From Schlesneria sp. DSM 10557 (GTDB lineage Bacteria > Planctomycetota > Planctomycetia > Planctomycetales > Planctomycetaceae): a stretch of 64,000 nucleotides of DNA. Shown in pieces: positions 27,832 to 37,010 of this stretch (position 1 is its first letter; each line of letters starts with the position of its first letter). The position numbers and the translations under genes are program-made. The notes below the pieces were generated by a model. It was not told the origin of the DNA and ran no database searches. It was given only the letters and a program-made list of their open reading frames with translations. The DNA lies in the NCBI RefSeq assembly GCF_041860085.1, contig NZ_CP124747.1:5479001-5543000 (forward strand), read 5' to 3'.

Positions 27832-29013
27832 ATGTTCGACCTGGCCGCGATTCAGTCTGCCGTTCGTGAAAGCCAACTCGATGGGTGGCTGCTGTATGAC
27901 TTTCGTGGCAGCAATATTCTTGCCCGCCGCATTCTTCAGTTCGAGGACGGGCCTGTTGGCTCTCGACGCTGGATGTACTTCATCCCGGCTCAGGGCGAGC
28001 CTGTAAAACTCGTTCATCGCATCGAGACCGGTGCGCTGGATCACCTGCCGGGCGAAAAGCAGATTTATCTGAAGTGGCAGGAATTCGAAGCGGGGGTTAC
28101 CAGCCTGATTGCAGGACGATCCCGGGTTGCGATGGAATATTCTCCGCGTAACGGGAATCCCTACATCTCGCGCGTGGATGCAGGCACGGTCGAACTCGTG
28201 ACGTCCAACGGCTGCGAGGTCGTCCCTTCGGGAGACCTGATTCAGCTCTTCGAAGCCGTCTGGGATGATGACCAGTGGGCCATGCATCTGGAGGCGGGAC
28301 AGCACACGGATTCTGCGTTTGCAAAGGCCTGGAAATTCATCGCTGGCGAAGTTCGCACTCGTGGTGAGACAACCGAGGGAGCGGTCCGGGACGTGATCAT
28401 GGATCACTTTTCCCAGCACGGCCTGACGACCTATCATCCGCCGATTGTGGGAGTCAACGCTCACAGCGGTGACCCTCACTACGAGACCGGTTCGGCACCG
28501 ATCCGGGAAGGGGATTTCGTTCTGGTTGACCTCTGGGCGAAGCTCGACCGTCCGCGTGCGGTTTACAGCGACCTGACCCGTGTCGGTTTTGTCGGGACGT
28601 CGGTTCCTGTGCAATATGAGTCCATCTTCAAAATCGTCGCTGCGGCGCGGGATGCCGCGATTCAGCTCGTGCGGGACCGTTTTGCCGCGGGTCAGAAGTT
28701 GCAGGGTTATGAAGTCGACGACGCCGCGCGAGGCGTGATTGAGCTGGCGGGATATGGCCCGTACTTCGTTCATCGAACCGGACATAGCATCGGTCAGGAG
28801 ACACATGGCAACGGGGCCAATATCGACAATCTTGAGACGCATGAGACTCGCCTGATCCTTCCTGGATGCTGCTTCTCCATTGAACCGGGCATTTATCTGC
28901 CCGAGTTCGGTATTCGGAGCGAAGTCGATGTGTATGTCGACCGTCAACGGCAGGTCCACGTCACCGCAGGCGAACTGCAAACGTCGGTGATCCCCATTCT
29001 GAGCTATGAATGA
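27832..29013 (+). CDS. M24-family (Xaa-Pro peptidase-like) metallopeptidase
   Basis: The 393-residue protein has the creatinase N-terminal domain (about 1-150) and an M24 pita-bread catalytic domain. Likely metal ligands are D in LVDLWAKLDRP, D in VYSDLTRVGF, H in HRTGHSIGQETHGNG, E in SIEPGIYLPEFG and E in IRSEVDVYV. All five positions of M24 enzymes are filled, although the second aspartate sits in an atypical loop. Such enzymes cleave X-Pro dipeptides or act on related C-N bonds. It starts 51 bases after the second CPxC gene on the same strand. The ATG at 27832 fits the family N-terminus. Confidence 0.88.
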   Translation: MFDLAAIQSAVRESQLDGWLLYDFRGSNILARRILQFEDGPVGSRRWMYFIPAQGEPVKLVHRIETGALDHLPGEKQIYLKWQEFEAGVTSLIAGRSRVAMEYSPRNGNPYISRVDAGTVELVTSNGCEVVPSGDLIQLFEAVWDDDQWAMHLEAGQHTDSAFAKAWKFIAGEVRTRGETTEGAVRDVIMDHFSQHGLTTYHPPIVGVNAHSGDPHYETGSAPIREGDFVLVDLWAKLDRPRAVYSDLTRVGFVGTSVPVQYESIFKIVAAARDAAIQLVRDRFAAGQKLQGYEVDDAARGVIELAGYGPYFVHRTGHSIGQETHGNGANIDNLETHETRLILPGCCFSIEPGIYLPEFGIRSEVDVYVDRQRQVHVTAGELQTSVIPILSYE

Positions 29014-29047
29014 GGTGTCCTGCCGAGCGACGGCTGTAAACTCGTCA

Positions 29048-29668
29048 TTACTTGTGAGCTTCCATCCTGCCTGCTTGAGTTTCCAGCAATTCCAGAGCTG
29101 CGGGCAGCGTCATGTCTGGGGATTCGTCAAAGAGCGTGATGCTTCGATAGGGCGAGCGTTCCAGTCTGACCCCCTTTCGCCGACAGGTCATGGCACGAAT
29201 GAATCGTCGTTCAATGAAAAAGGCTCCTGGGGAATCCATCAGTCGCTGTGAGAGAGACCCCGTCAGGAAGCGAGCTTCGCCCTGGGTCGGTTCGGCCAGT
29301 TGAGCATTCGCCGGACGACGAAGCCAATCCAGAAAGCGGTTATTTGATTGCTCACCGCGGAAAGGCCACCAACCGGGGACGCGGTGGGATGTCACCCCTT
29401 CCCACGCCCCATTCAGGCGCCGATGCAATCGGGGCAGGAACATCATACCTTCGCTGGTCCCCACAAGATCACCATAGTTCGGCAGACGGGGACGTTCGAC
29501 ACGGACCGGTCCCACCAACATGAGTGGCGTACCGATGATCCTGTCGAGTAAGTCCGGCTCCAGATCGGGCTGGTCGAGAGTTATGGTTGTGCCACAGTCG
29601 GGGCACAACTCGGCGTGGGGTTCTACCCACGAGAGGCATCGCTGGCAAAAAACGATCAAGTTCTGCAT
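29048..29668 (-). CDS. zinc-ribbon hypothetical protein
   Basis: The 206-residue protein starts at the ATG at 29668 (MQNLIVFCQRC). An N-terminal zinc ribbon has paired motifs CQRC and CPDC spaced by 13 residues. The remainder (RVERPRLPNYGDLVGTSEGM, SLSQRLMDSPGAFFIERRFI) is not a family I recognise. No membrane segment is present from this start; an open extension to 29782 would add a hydrophobic stretch but has no better start signal. It is transcribed toward the M24 gene, ending 34 bases from it. Confidence 0.65.
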   Translation of the reverse strand: MQNLIVFCQRCLSWVEPHAELCPDCGTTITLDQPDLEPDLLDRIIGTPLMLVGPVRVERPRLPNYGDLVGTSEGMMFLPRLHRRLNGAWEGVTSHRVPGWWPFRGEQSNNRFLDWLRRPANAQLAEPTQGEARFLTGSLSQRLMDSPGAFFIERRFIRAMTCRRKGVRLERSPYRSITLFDESPDMTLPAALELLETQAGRMEAHK

Positions 29669-29917
29669 GAAAACTGCCGCCGCCAATAGAGGAATGCCTG
29701 CAATTATGCTGATTTCGGCGCGAATTATGAAGCCTGTCCTGATCCTTGGGCAGTCGCCCGAGCCCTGTTCGAATGGAACCATCCCCTCCGCGCGGGTTTG
29801 AGAAACGGTTCTCCTTTGGTAGTACGTTCATCGCTGTGACTGAGTGATGACGATGGGCTTGGGTGGGATCCAGTCGCAGACTTGACCCCTGAGCTTGCTT
29901 AATCGATCCTGCACCTC

Positions 29918-30436
29918 ATGACGCCGCCACAAACAATAATCGTTGTTCATCCCCGAGAACGCCGCTCGAAATGCACTGTTCATCCCCTCCGCGCGGGGGG
30001 ACAGTTTCAGTTCTACAAGCATCCCCGTACTCCACCTGCACTGCCCGGTTACATTCGACTGGGGTTAGGGGGGCCTCTCCTGAGCGATGCCGACCGGGAT
30101 TGCGGCTTACTGGTTCTGGACGGGACTTGGCGCTGGGTGGAACCCATGGAGCGGCTCGCAGCCACCGTTCCGGTACGAACGCTTCCTCCTCTGGTTACGG
30201 CTTACCCGAGATCGTCAAAGGTTCTCGATAATCCCGAAGGGGGACTCGCCACGATTGAGGCGATCTACGCTGCTTATCGGCTACTCAGTCGTGATACGAC
30301 GGGATTGTTCGACCACTACCGCTGGGGAGCCGAATTCATTGAAAAGAACAGCCAGTTCTGGCCCCCTGTTCCGTCGTGTTTCCAGGGCTCTGTCGACGTC
30401 CCGAGTGTCGTGCATCAGGAGTCGCCTCTCCCCTAG
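29918..30436 (+). CDS. Tsr3/DTW-superfamily (DUF367-like) aminocarboxypropyltransferase candidate
   Basis: The 172-residue protein shows [14 protein letters not shown] near the N-terminus and [17 protein letters not shown] with DGTW at 68-71. [31 protein letters not shown] and [15 protein letters not shown] follow. These match the combined Tsr3 (DUF367) and DTW group, SAM-dependent acp-transferases that modify rRNA or tRNA. Tsr3 itself makes the acp3 part of a small-subunit rRNA modification in archaea and eukaryotes. Which RNA a bacterial member uses cannot be told here. The start codon has no good Shine-Dalgarno sequence. The gene converges on the TIM-barrel gene, with a strong hairpin between. 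Confidence 0.75.
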   Translation: MTPPQTIIVVHPRERRSKCTVHPLRAGGQFQFYKHPRTPPALPGYIRLGLGGPLLSDADRDCGLLVLDGTWRWVEPMERLAATVPVRTLPPLVTAYPRSSKVLDNPEGGLATIEAIYAAYRLLSRDTTGLFDHYRWGAEFIEKNSQFWPPVPSCFQGSVDVPSVVHQESPLP

Positions 30437-30511
30437 TGGGAGGGAGGTTTTCAACGGGTCTGACCCGCACGCTGGTAGGGCAGTCGTTCCGACCATCGCC
30501 GGGCAGGCAAA

Positions 30512-30545
30512 CGAGCAGTGTCTGACCGAAGTCAGACACTGCTCG
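30512..30545. terminator. perfect 15-bp hairpin between convergent genes
   Basis: Arms 30512-30526 and 30531-30545 are perfectly complementary (GAGCAGTGTCTGAC on the left) with tetraloop CGAA. It lies between the 3' ends of the Tsr3-like gene (30436) and the TIM-barrel gene (30591). It could stop transcription from both sides, although there is no U tract on either side. Confidence 0.7.
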
Positions 30546-30590
30546 CATGGGTGAGCTGGTCTTCTCAGCGTGAGAAGGGACCGAAATGCC

Positions 30591-31517
30591 TCACGAGGCG
30601 ATTTCGTTGTGCACGGTTTCGAGCAGCTTCTTCGTCAGCTTGATCCCTTCGACTTCGCTGTGCTTTGAGCCTTCGTATTCAATCCCGATCCAGCCGCGAT
30701 ATCCGTAGGACAGTACGATCGGAATCATACGGCGGTAGTCGGTCTTCGTTTCGTTGCCCGCTTCATCGAACTCATGGGACTTGGCACTGACCCCTTTGGC
30801 GAACGGCATCAGTTCTTCCGTTCCCTTGTAGCGGTCGTAGTTGACGTTGTTGGCAACCCGGAAGTTGCCAAAGTCGGGCAACGTACCGCAGTTCGGGTTG
30901 TTGACCGTGTGAATCGTCGATGACAACCAGGTGCCGTTTGACGAAAGTCCACCATGGTTTTCAACGATCACCCCGATCTGGTGCGTAGCGCCGAACTCGC
31001 TCAGGCGTCGCAGTCCGTCGGCGGCGAGCTTCATCTGCTCCCAGTAACTTCCGCTCGACTGAGCGTTGACGCGGATGGAATGGCAACCCAGGAACTTGGC
31101 GGCTTCGACCCACTTCTTGTGGTTGTCGACCGCTTCAAGTCGGCGCTTCTCGTCGGGATCGCCCAATGCTCCTTCGCCGTCGCACATAATCAGCACGCTG
31201 GTCACGCCATGATCGTCAGCACGCTTCTTGAGTTCGCCCAGGTACTTCGTGTCGGTCGCCTTGTCCTTGAAGAACTGGTTGACGTATTCGATCCCGTCGA
31301 TCCCGAATTCGGTCTTGCTGATCTTGGCGAAGTCCAGCGGATCGGCCTTCTTGTCGAAGAATGTACGATGCAAGGACCATTGAGCCAGCGAGATCTTGTA
31401 GAGCGGAGCCTTGCCGTCAGCGGCCAGGAGACCGCGCGTCATTGAGGAGGCGGTTGCCGTCGCGAGCAGGCCTGCGGATGCCGAAAGGAAGCCGCGACGC
31501 GAAAGTTGCAGAGTCAT
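30591..31517 (-). CDS. Tat-exported TIM-barrel (xylose isomerase-like) protein
   Basis: The 308-residue protein has a Tat signal ([20 protein letters not shown]). The AP endonuclease 2 / sugar isomerase-like TIM barrel follows ([66 protein letters not shown]). Conserved Glu and His residues are consistent with a divalent metal site. Secreted members are abundant in Planctomycetes and presumed to isomerise or epimerise sugars; the substrate is unknown. The ATG at 31517 has AAGGTGA 6 bases upstream, which decides it over a GTG at 31526. Confidence 0.88.
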   Translation of the reverse strand: MTLQLSRRGFLSASAGLLATATASSMTRGLLAADGKAPLYKISLAQWSLHRTFFDKKADPLDFAKISKTEFGIDGIEYVNQFFKDKATDTKYLGELKKRADDHGVTSVLIMCDGEGALGDPDEKRRLEAVDNHKKWVEAAKFLGCHSIRVNAQSSGSYWEQMKLAADGLRRLSEFGATHQIGVIVENHGGLSSNGTWLSSTIHTVNNPNCGTLPDFGNFRVANNVNYDRYKGTEELMPFAKGVSAKSHEFDEAGNETKTDYRRMIPIVLSYGYRGWIGIEYEGSKHSEVEGIKLTKKLLETVHNEIAS

Positions 31518-31907
31518 TGAGTTCACCTTAAACAGTCAAAAATATGCTGAAAGAGTCATCGCTCGTGATGTCTCTATATCGCATGGATCCCCCTTGCGGA
31601 AGGATCTGCGTGGTAATCATTTCAGATGGTGGCTGTTGTGGAAACAGGGGAACCACGATTGAGCAGATTGACATTTCCCATCCGCGCGAATTCCTCTAGA
31701 TTTCCCCGCACGATTTTGCTCGCGGTCAGAGTGGCAGAGTTCGGTCTTATGACGGGGTCAGTAAACCACGTTGCAGGGGATCTCCTTCTACTGCTCTGCT
31801 GACCGCGTAGGATCGTTACTTTCGCAAAGTCAAGTTGTTTACAAGGATGTCGACAACGCAGGGTCCCCGAGTAGGGAACGGCCTTGCGAATCGATGGAGC
31901 TCCTCAA
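31518..31907. other. divergent intergenic region
   Basis: 390 bp between the TIM-barrel gene (minus) and the acyltransferase (plus). No convincing promoter, repeat or hairpin was seen, though both genes must start here. Confidence 0.35.
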
Positions 31908-32618
31908 GTGAAGATTCGAAGTCGCTGGTTAACCAAATTTGCCGCATTTACCGCTGTGGCGACCTTCCGTCTCCTCTTCTGGACATGCCGTAAAAAGTTC
32001 CTGGGCGATGTTCTCGAACAACGCATGGATCCAACGGTCAATGATGAACACTTTGTGCTGAGTGTCTGGCACGATGCCCTGCTGCTGCCAACATTCGCGG
32101 CCCCCAAATGGCTGCGGAAGCGATGCTGCTGTCTCGTCAGCCAGCATCAGGACGGTTCCTACCTGGCTGACGCCATGGCCTGGATGGACTACACGACCGT
32201 GCGAGGGTCGAGCCGACGAGGTGGTGTTGAAGCACTGAGACAATTGCTGACCGATACTGCAGGTAAGCATATTATCGTCACTCCTGATGGACCTCGTGGA
32301 CCCCGTCGCGTCATGAAACCTGGTGTCGCGTTCATCGCCTCTCAAACCGGACGTCGACTTTTGCCGGGAGCATTCGTCGTCAAAAACGGGTGGCGAGTGA
32401 AAGGGAGCTGGACGGATCTCGTCATTCCTATGCCCTTCACGACGATCTACCTGATTACCGGCCGTCCTGTCTCGATTCCCCAGGACACCCCACGTTCTGA
32501 ACTGACCCAATATGTCGCCGCTGCTCAACAGGCGATGGACGAGATAAATGAAGAAGCCGAGCGTCTTGCCGGTCGAAATTCCCCGCAATCGGCGTTTCCC
32601 TCCGCGAAGGCGGCCTGA
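31908..32618 (+). CDS. DUF374 lysophospholipid acyltransferase-like protein
   Basis: The 236-residue protein matches DUF374, a family related to 1-acyl-glycerol-phosphate acyltransferases. It has a hydrophobic N-terminal anchor (FAAFTAVATFRLLFWTC), then VLSVWHDALLLP with the presumed catalytic H and D, RGSSRRGGVEALRQL and TPDGPRGPRRVMKPGVAFIA. Family members have been linked to lipid or lipid A assembly. The start is uncertain: GTG at 31908 has GGAG 9 bases upstream, and TTG at 31884 would add 8 residues. It stands alone. Confidence 0.85.
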   Translation: MKIRSRWLTKFAAFTAVATFRLLFWTCRKKFLGDVLEQRMDPTVNDEHFVLSVWHDALLLPTFAAPKWLRKRCCCLVSQHQDGSYLADAMAWMDYTTVRGSSRRGGVEALRQLLTDTAGKHIIVTPDGPRGPRRVMKPGVAFIASQTGRRLLPGAFVVKNGWRVKGSWTDLVIPMPFTTIYLITGRPVSIPQDTPRSELTQYVAAAQQAMDEINEEAERLAGRNSPQSAFPSAKAA

Positions 32619-32803
32619 GCCACGAAGGCCACCCTCGGTTACTGAGCTCTCAATCAGAGCAGTCGTTCCCCCTTAGTGAATGAATCAATCCTGGTCCCGA
32701 TAACTGATCGCTGTCAGGACGAGGGCCAGTTTGTCAAATAGCGACTTCCTTCCTATCGCGGCCGTCTGGCGGTTGTCGCAAACTGCACACGATGCGAAAG
32801 TTC

Positions 32804-33505
32804 CTAGCTGTTCTCCGGAGCAGGGGATGTCGCTGCAGCTGCCAGTTGCGTCAATTGATCAATGGCCGATCGGTAATCGGTTTCATCGAAGATCGAACTT
32901 CCTGCCACAAAGATCTGACAACCTGCTTCAGCCGCAGATGCGATTGTCGGGCCCGCAATTCCACCATCGATCGAAATCAGCGTCTGAGGTGACACGAGCG
33001 TTCGCAGTGTGCGGACTTTCTCAAGCACTTCGGGCATGAACTTCTGACCGCCGAATCCTGGTTGAACGCTCATCACAAGCACCAGATCACATGCGGCGAG
33101 ATAGGGTTCGATCTGGGCCACTGGAGTTCCCGGATTGATCGCCAGTCCTGACTGCAGTCCGGCGGCCCGGATTCGCTTCAGCAGGTCTGACGGGTCTGGA
33201 ACGGCTTCAATATGGATGGTGATCGCGTCGCATCCCGCCTTGATGTAGTAATCGAGGTACTTGGCGGGATCGCTGATCATGAGATGCGCGTCGAAGAACG
33301 CTTTGGTTCTGGCCCTGACACTCGCAATCACCATGGCGCCATAGGTTAGATTGGGGACAAAATTCCCGTCCATAACGTCCCAATGCACCCAGTGAGACCC
33401 CGCGGAGACCAGTCGATCGATTTCGCGGTTCAAGTCACCAAAATCGCATTTGAGCATCGAAGGAGCGACAATCGGAGGCTTATAGAGTTCGAGGGAAATC
33501 GACAT
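32804..33505 (-). CDS. rpe: ribulose-phosphate 3-epimerase
   Basis: The 233-residue TIM barrel interconverts ribulose-5-phosphate and xylulose-5-phosphate in the pentose phosphate pathway. Family motifs are all present: IVAPSMLKCDFGDL, HWDVMDGNFVPNLTYG with the metal-binding H and catalytic D, VMSVQPGFGGQKF, and SIDGGI with the second catalytic D. The length is normal. The ATG at 33505 follows GAAA-rich sequence without a strong Shine-Dalgarno. It lies 44 bases downstream of the metallophosphoesterase gene on the same strand. Confidence 0.95.
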   Translation of the reverse strand: MSISLELYKPPIVAPSMLKCDFGDLNREIDRLVSAGSHWVHWDVMDGNFVPNLTYGAMVIASVRARTKAFFDAHLMISDPAKYLDYYIKAGCDAITIHIEAVPDPSDLLKRIRAAGLQSGLAINPGTPVAQIEPYLAACDLVLVMSVQPGFGGQKFMPEVLEKVRTLRTLVSPQTLISIDGGIAGPTIASAAEAGCQIFVAGSSIFDETDYRSAIDQLTQLAAAATSPAPENS

Positions 33506-33549
33506 GTTTTTCTCGCATGATTTCTGGCTGACGCGTCGACATATCTGAA

Positions 33550-34461
33550 TCAGGCCGATTCTTCTCTGACCAGTCGAAAGACCGTCAGTTCAGGCCTGAC
33601 GTTGATTCTGACTCTCATACTATGCCCCAGCGCTCGATTAACATAGAGGTGCCGACCGTCCTCGAGCGAAATTTCCCCAGCAGCATATCTCTTATTGCCG
33701 ATCGGCAGGATCGGAGGGCCAAACCAGGGTGGCTTAACTTGGCCACCGTGCGTATGTCCCGACAGGATCCAGCCGCGATAGTCATACCAGACGGGGAGAT
33801 CGACGACGTCTGGATTGTGGCACAGGATCAGTGTCGGCAGGCTGAAGTCCGAGTCGGCGAGGACTCGCGGTCCGCCGAAATTGGGACCCCAGTAATCATC
33901 AAACCCAACGATCTGCAGACCCCTCACAAACTTCGAGCGGTTTCGCAGAATCTGAATCCCGGCGTCTTCTGCGATTCGAGCAACGACGCTGGCGGCAGAG
34001 AGATCGTTCCACTGGTGTCCATAATCGTGGTTGCCGAGGATTCCCAGTGTGGCGAGTTTGCCCTGCGGAAAATGCTTCAGCACACGCTCCATCTTCTCGA
34101 TCGGCAGGCTGCCGTCCCGGTGCAGCGTCAGGAAGTCACCCGTAAACACCACGAGGTCTGGAGCCCATTCCGAGACCTGTTGAAACGCCTGTATCAGAAA
34201 TCGGTCGTCGACCTCGTGGCCGATGTGAACATCACTGATCTGGACCAGCGTCCGATTCTCCAACTCGGCGGGAAGACCTCGGATGGGAAGCGGGCGATGA
34301 ACCACTTCAATCCAGTGCGGCTCCACGTGCAAGGAGTAATAACCGACCCCCGCGGTACCAGCGACGAACGACCCAGCCACCCGTTTCAGCCAGTGACGAC
34401 GCGTCACCGGGGGAGCCTGACGACTGGAATCCGCAGATGAAATGTCGTGGTTTACGGGCAT
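33550..34461 (-). CDS. exported calcineurin-like metallophosphoesterase
   Basis: The 303-residue protein from the ATG at 34461 (GAGGGA just upstream) has a Tat-like segment (TRRHWLKRVAGSFVAGTAG). A two-metal phosphoesterase domain follows: ISDVHIG, FTGDF, GNHDYG, LCHNPD and SGHTHGGQVKPP. These are all five canonical motifs. The overall form resembles YaeI/YkuE-type enzymes, some of which act on lipid-linked phosphates such as UDP-diacylglucosamine. An in-frame ATG at 34500 is an alternative start. It shares a strand with NAD synthetase upstream and epimerase downstream with short gaps, so co-transcription is plausible. Confidence 0.9.
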   Translation of the reverse strand: MPVNHDISSADSSRQAPPVTRRHWLKRVAGSFVAGTAGVGYYSLHVEPHWIEVVHRPLPIRGLPAELENRTLVQISDVHIGHEVDDRFLIQAFQQVSEWAPDLVVFTGDFLTLHRDGSLPIEKMERVLKHFPQGKLATLGILGNHDYGHQWNDLSAASVVARIAEDAGIQILRNRSKFVRGLQIVGFDDYWGPNFGGPRVLADSDFSLPTLILCHNPDVVDLPVWYDYRGWILSGHTHGGQVKPPWFGPPILPIGNKRYAAGEISLEDGRHLYVNRALGHSMRVRINVRPELTVFRLVREESA

Positions 34462-34527
34462 CGATCCCTCGTGGTCTCGCGGATGGTGGTAATACTCCAT
34501 CAAGACTCGCTACATAGCCGCCGAGGA

Positions 34528-36189
34528 TTACTCGATCTCAAAGCGAGCCGCCATGGGCATGCGCCGGCCACTGCCGAAGGCTCGGGCCGAAAGCTTGATT
34601 CCTGGCGGCATCTGACGGCGCTTGTATTCGTTCCGGTCGAGTTTTTTTGCGACCCAGCGGACTGTTTCGATCGGGAAGGATTTCCCCACGGTTGCCACCG
34701 ATTCCTCTCGCTCGATCAGGCCCTCGAGGATTCCGTCCAAGATGGGATATGGGGGGAGCGAATCCTGATCGAACTGATTCGGGGCCAGTTCGGCACTGGG
34801 GGCTTTGACGAGCACGTTCCGGGGAATTACTTCGCGTTTTTCGCGAACGTCGTTGATGTAGTGACAGACGGCGTAAACGTCCCGCTTCAACAGGTCCGCC
34901 AGCACGGCGAAGCCTCCGGCCATGTCGCCGTAGAGGGTACAATATCCGACCGCCAGTTCGCTCTTGTTTCCTGTCGCCAGCGGCAGCCAGCCATAGTGAT
35001 TGCTTCGCACCATCACGATTGCGCCGCGGATACGGGCCTGAAGATTCTGATCGGCCAGTCCAGCAGGGGCCGCAGCCAGATCCGCACCGATGATCGCCAG
35101 AGATTCGTAGGCCTTGTGAACTGCGTCGATCGGAACTACTTCAGCATTGATTCCCAGTCGCGTGGCCAGTGCTTCGGCGTCATCGACACTGTGTCCGGTG
35201 CTGTAGCGGCTGGGCATCATGATTCCGTGTACGTTGCTCGCACCACAGGCCTCGGCAGCGATATAGGCTGCCAGTGTGCTGTCAATCCCTCCGGACAGTC
35301 CAAGCACACAGCCGGTGAACCCCGACTTCTGCATATAGTCCTTCAGGCCCAGAATCAACGCATCCAGCAGTTGAGCCGGGACGGGGGCCGCTTCCACGGC
35401 GATGGGGGAGCCCAACTGATCGAGGTCGATCAACTGCAGGTCTGGCGCGAACCCTTTCAGTTGCTGAACGACTCGCCCCTGGGCGTCCAGAACAATGCTG
35501 TTGCCATCGAAGACCAGATCATCGTTTCCACCGACTTCGTTCACGAAGAGAAACGGGACCTGGTGCCGATTGACATGCCGTTTGAGGATTGCCTCGCGCC
35601 GTGAAGCCTTGTTCACTTCAAACGGGCTGGCCGAGACATTAATCAGGACATCAATCCCACCGGCAGCCAGTTCTGCGATTGGATCCGGGTAGCTGATCGG
35701 GTCTGTATGGTGGAAGGTGTCACGCTCACCCCACCAGGCGTCCTCACAGATATGCAGACCCATTCGCAGACTGCGAAATGTGACGGGAGCAATCCGGTCT
35801 GTCGGTCGGAAGTAACGTCGCTCATCAAAGACGTCATAGTTGGGAAGGAGTGACTTCTGTACCGTGGCGACGACTTTGCCGTTCTCCAGGAGACTGGCGG
35901 CGTTCGCAATTCGGTCTGCCGGGACATTCCACTCGGTTGGGTGGCCGACAATCAGTCCCACTCCCGCGGGAATTTGCCTGGCCAGCTTTTCGACGGCCTG
36001 ATCACAGGCGGCAGCGAACCCTTCGCGCAGCAGCAGGTCCTTGGGGGGATACCCTGAAATGACCAGTTCCGAACAGACCACCAGGTCTGCCCCCATCGCC
36101 ACAGCTCGCTCGGTCGCTTCAACGATGAGACGACAATTGCCGGTGATATCCCCAACTGTGGGGTTCAGTTGAGCGAGAGCGATTTTCAT
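34528..36189 (-). CDS. nadE: glutamine-dependent NAD+ synthetase
   Basis: The 553-residue enzyme makes NAD from deamido-NAD, ATP and glutamine. The N-terminal nitrilase-type glutaminase (1-265) has the Glu-Lys-Cys triad: E in [14 protein letters not shown] in [14 protein letters not shown] and C in [11 protein letters not shown]. The C-terminal synthetase (280-553) has the PP-loop [10 protein letters not shown] near residue 295, IMMPSRYST and [15 protein letters not shown]. The length is typical of the two-domain form, so no separate glutaminase is needed. Confidence 0.95.
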   Translation of the reverse strand: MKIALAQLNPTVGDITGNCRLIVEATERAVAMGADLVVCSELVISGYPPKDLLLREGFAAACDQAVEKLARQIPAGVGLIVGHPTEWNVPADRIANAASLLENGKVVATVQKSLLPNYDVFDERRYFRPTDRIAPVTFRSLRMGLHICEDAWWGERDTFHHTDPISYPDPIAELAAGGIDVLINVSASPFEVNKASRREAILKRHVNRHQVPFLFVNEVGGNDDLVFDGNSIVLDAQGRVVQQLKGFAPDLQLIDLDQLGSPIAVEAAPVPAQLLDALILGLKDYMQKSGFTGCVLGLSGGIDSTLAAYIAAEACGASNVHGIMMPSRYSTGHSVDDAEALATRLGINAEVVPIDAVHKAYESLAIIGADLAAAPAGLADQNLQARIRGAIVMVRSNHYGWLPLATGNKSELAVGYCTLYGDMAGGFAVLADLLKRDVYAVCHYINDVREKREVIPRNVLVKAPSAELAPNQFDQDSLPPYPILDGILEGLIEREESVATVGKSFPIETVRWVAKKLDRNEYKRRQMPPGIKLSARAFGSGRRMPMAARFEIE

Positions 36190-37010
36190 TTCAGGAGCTT
36201 TCCACTTGAGATTTCACGCAAACGATTTCTATTTGATTTGTTACATCATTCGACACACCAAGTCGAGAGGGTGTCCGTCCGAAAATACCGCAGTGTGACT
36301 GCGCCGGATCCCGGACATTCCTGAGTCAGGTCGGATCGGACCTGCTCCCCGGAGGAGTGTTACCAACCGCCCGTGTCGGAGGGCACCCGGCTGATGTATC
36401 CCCCGCAATTCGCACATGAATGACAGCCGCGTATTTCCTGGTGGAAATCCTCCCGCGCAGTTTGCGATGTCGAAATGCGCGCTGCACATCTTTGAGCACC
36501 TTGAGCATCTAATTGCAGAAACCGCTCTTTTTCAGGGCTTTCCATTAGATGCTCAAGGTGCGCAAGCGTGAGCATCTTGAGCATCTAATCAAGCGGGCCA
36601 TGTCCGTAGCGTGGCGCGAGGGTTCGGTCTTCTTGGCAATACCTCCCCGCCACTTCAACGCAGCTTCCGCCGCAACGCAGACCGCAATGCAACGAGGATG
36701 ATCCAGCATTCTCTTTCAGATGTGCGACAAAAGGACGACAAAAATAGAGAAATAATACGGAGGCCTGAGACATGCGTCAAGAGTATTTGTCGTAATTCGC
36801 CCAACTGAATCCATTGGTTGGAGTGTATGTCTGTACTCAGGGCGCTGTTTCGCTGCCGCACTTACGAAACCCGATGTGTGTCATAATCGTTACGACCGTA
36901 CGCTCGCGTGTGTCCTTTCAGTCGTTCAGGAAAATGATAATTGACTGTTCGGCTGTTTGATTTTTACGGTGGCAGAAACAGGCGTTTAGTTGTGCAGGGG
37001 GTACGAGGTG
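36190..37010. other. long intergenic region with inverted TTGAGCATCTAAT repeats
   Basis: 821 bp between divergent genes. It contains the repeat cluster at 36496-36589 and otherwise nothing that codes convincingly. Its length, two to three times what divergent promoters need, leaves room for a regulatory RNA, but I see no specific evidence for one. Confidence 0.45.
36496..36589. repeat. 18-bp perfect inverted repeat plus third copy
   Basis: GCACCTTGAGCATCTAAT at 36496-36513 is inverted exactly at 36544-36561, with a 30-base loop. The core TTGAGCATCTAAT returns in direct orientation at 36577-36589. The ten-base TTGAGCATCT also occurs at about 37033, inside the start of the next gene. The arrangement could be an operator for the glycosyltransferase operon or the stem of an RNA. 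Confidence 0.65.

Noticed and set aside
26173-28980. A 935-codon open frame antisense to the two CPxC genes and the M24 gene
   Set aside because: All three sense-strand genes have clear family or paralog support and signal peptides. The antisense product has no recognisable domain; long antisense frames are common in GC-rich codon-biased DNA.
34447-35604. A 385-codon plus-strand frame antisense to NAD synthetase
   Set aside because: The minus-strand gene carries complete NadE motifs; the antisense frame has none.
36241-36584. Short minus-strand frames spanning the TTGAGCATCTAAT repeats
   Set aside because: Three overlapping frames of 60-82 codons are equally open, which points to chance. 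The inverted repeats explain the sequence better.
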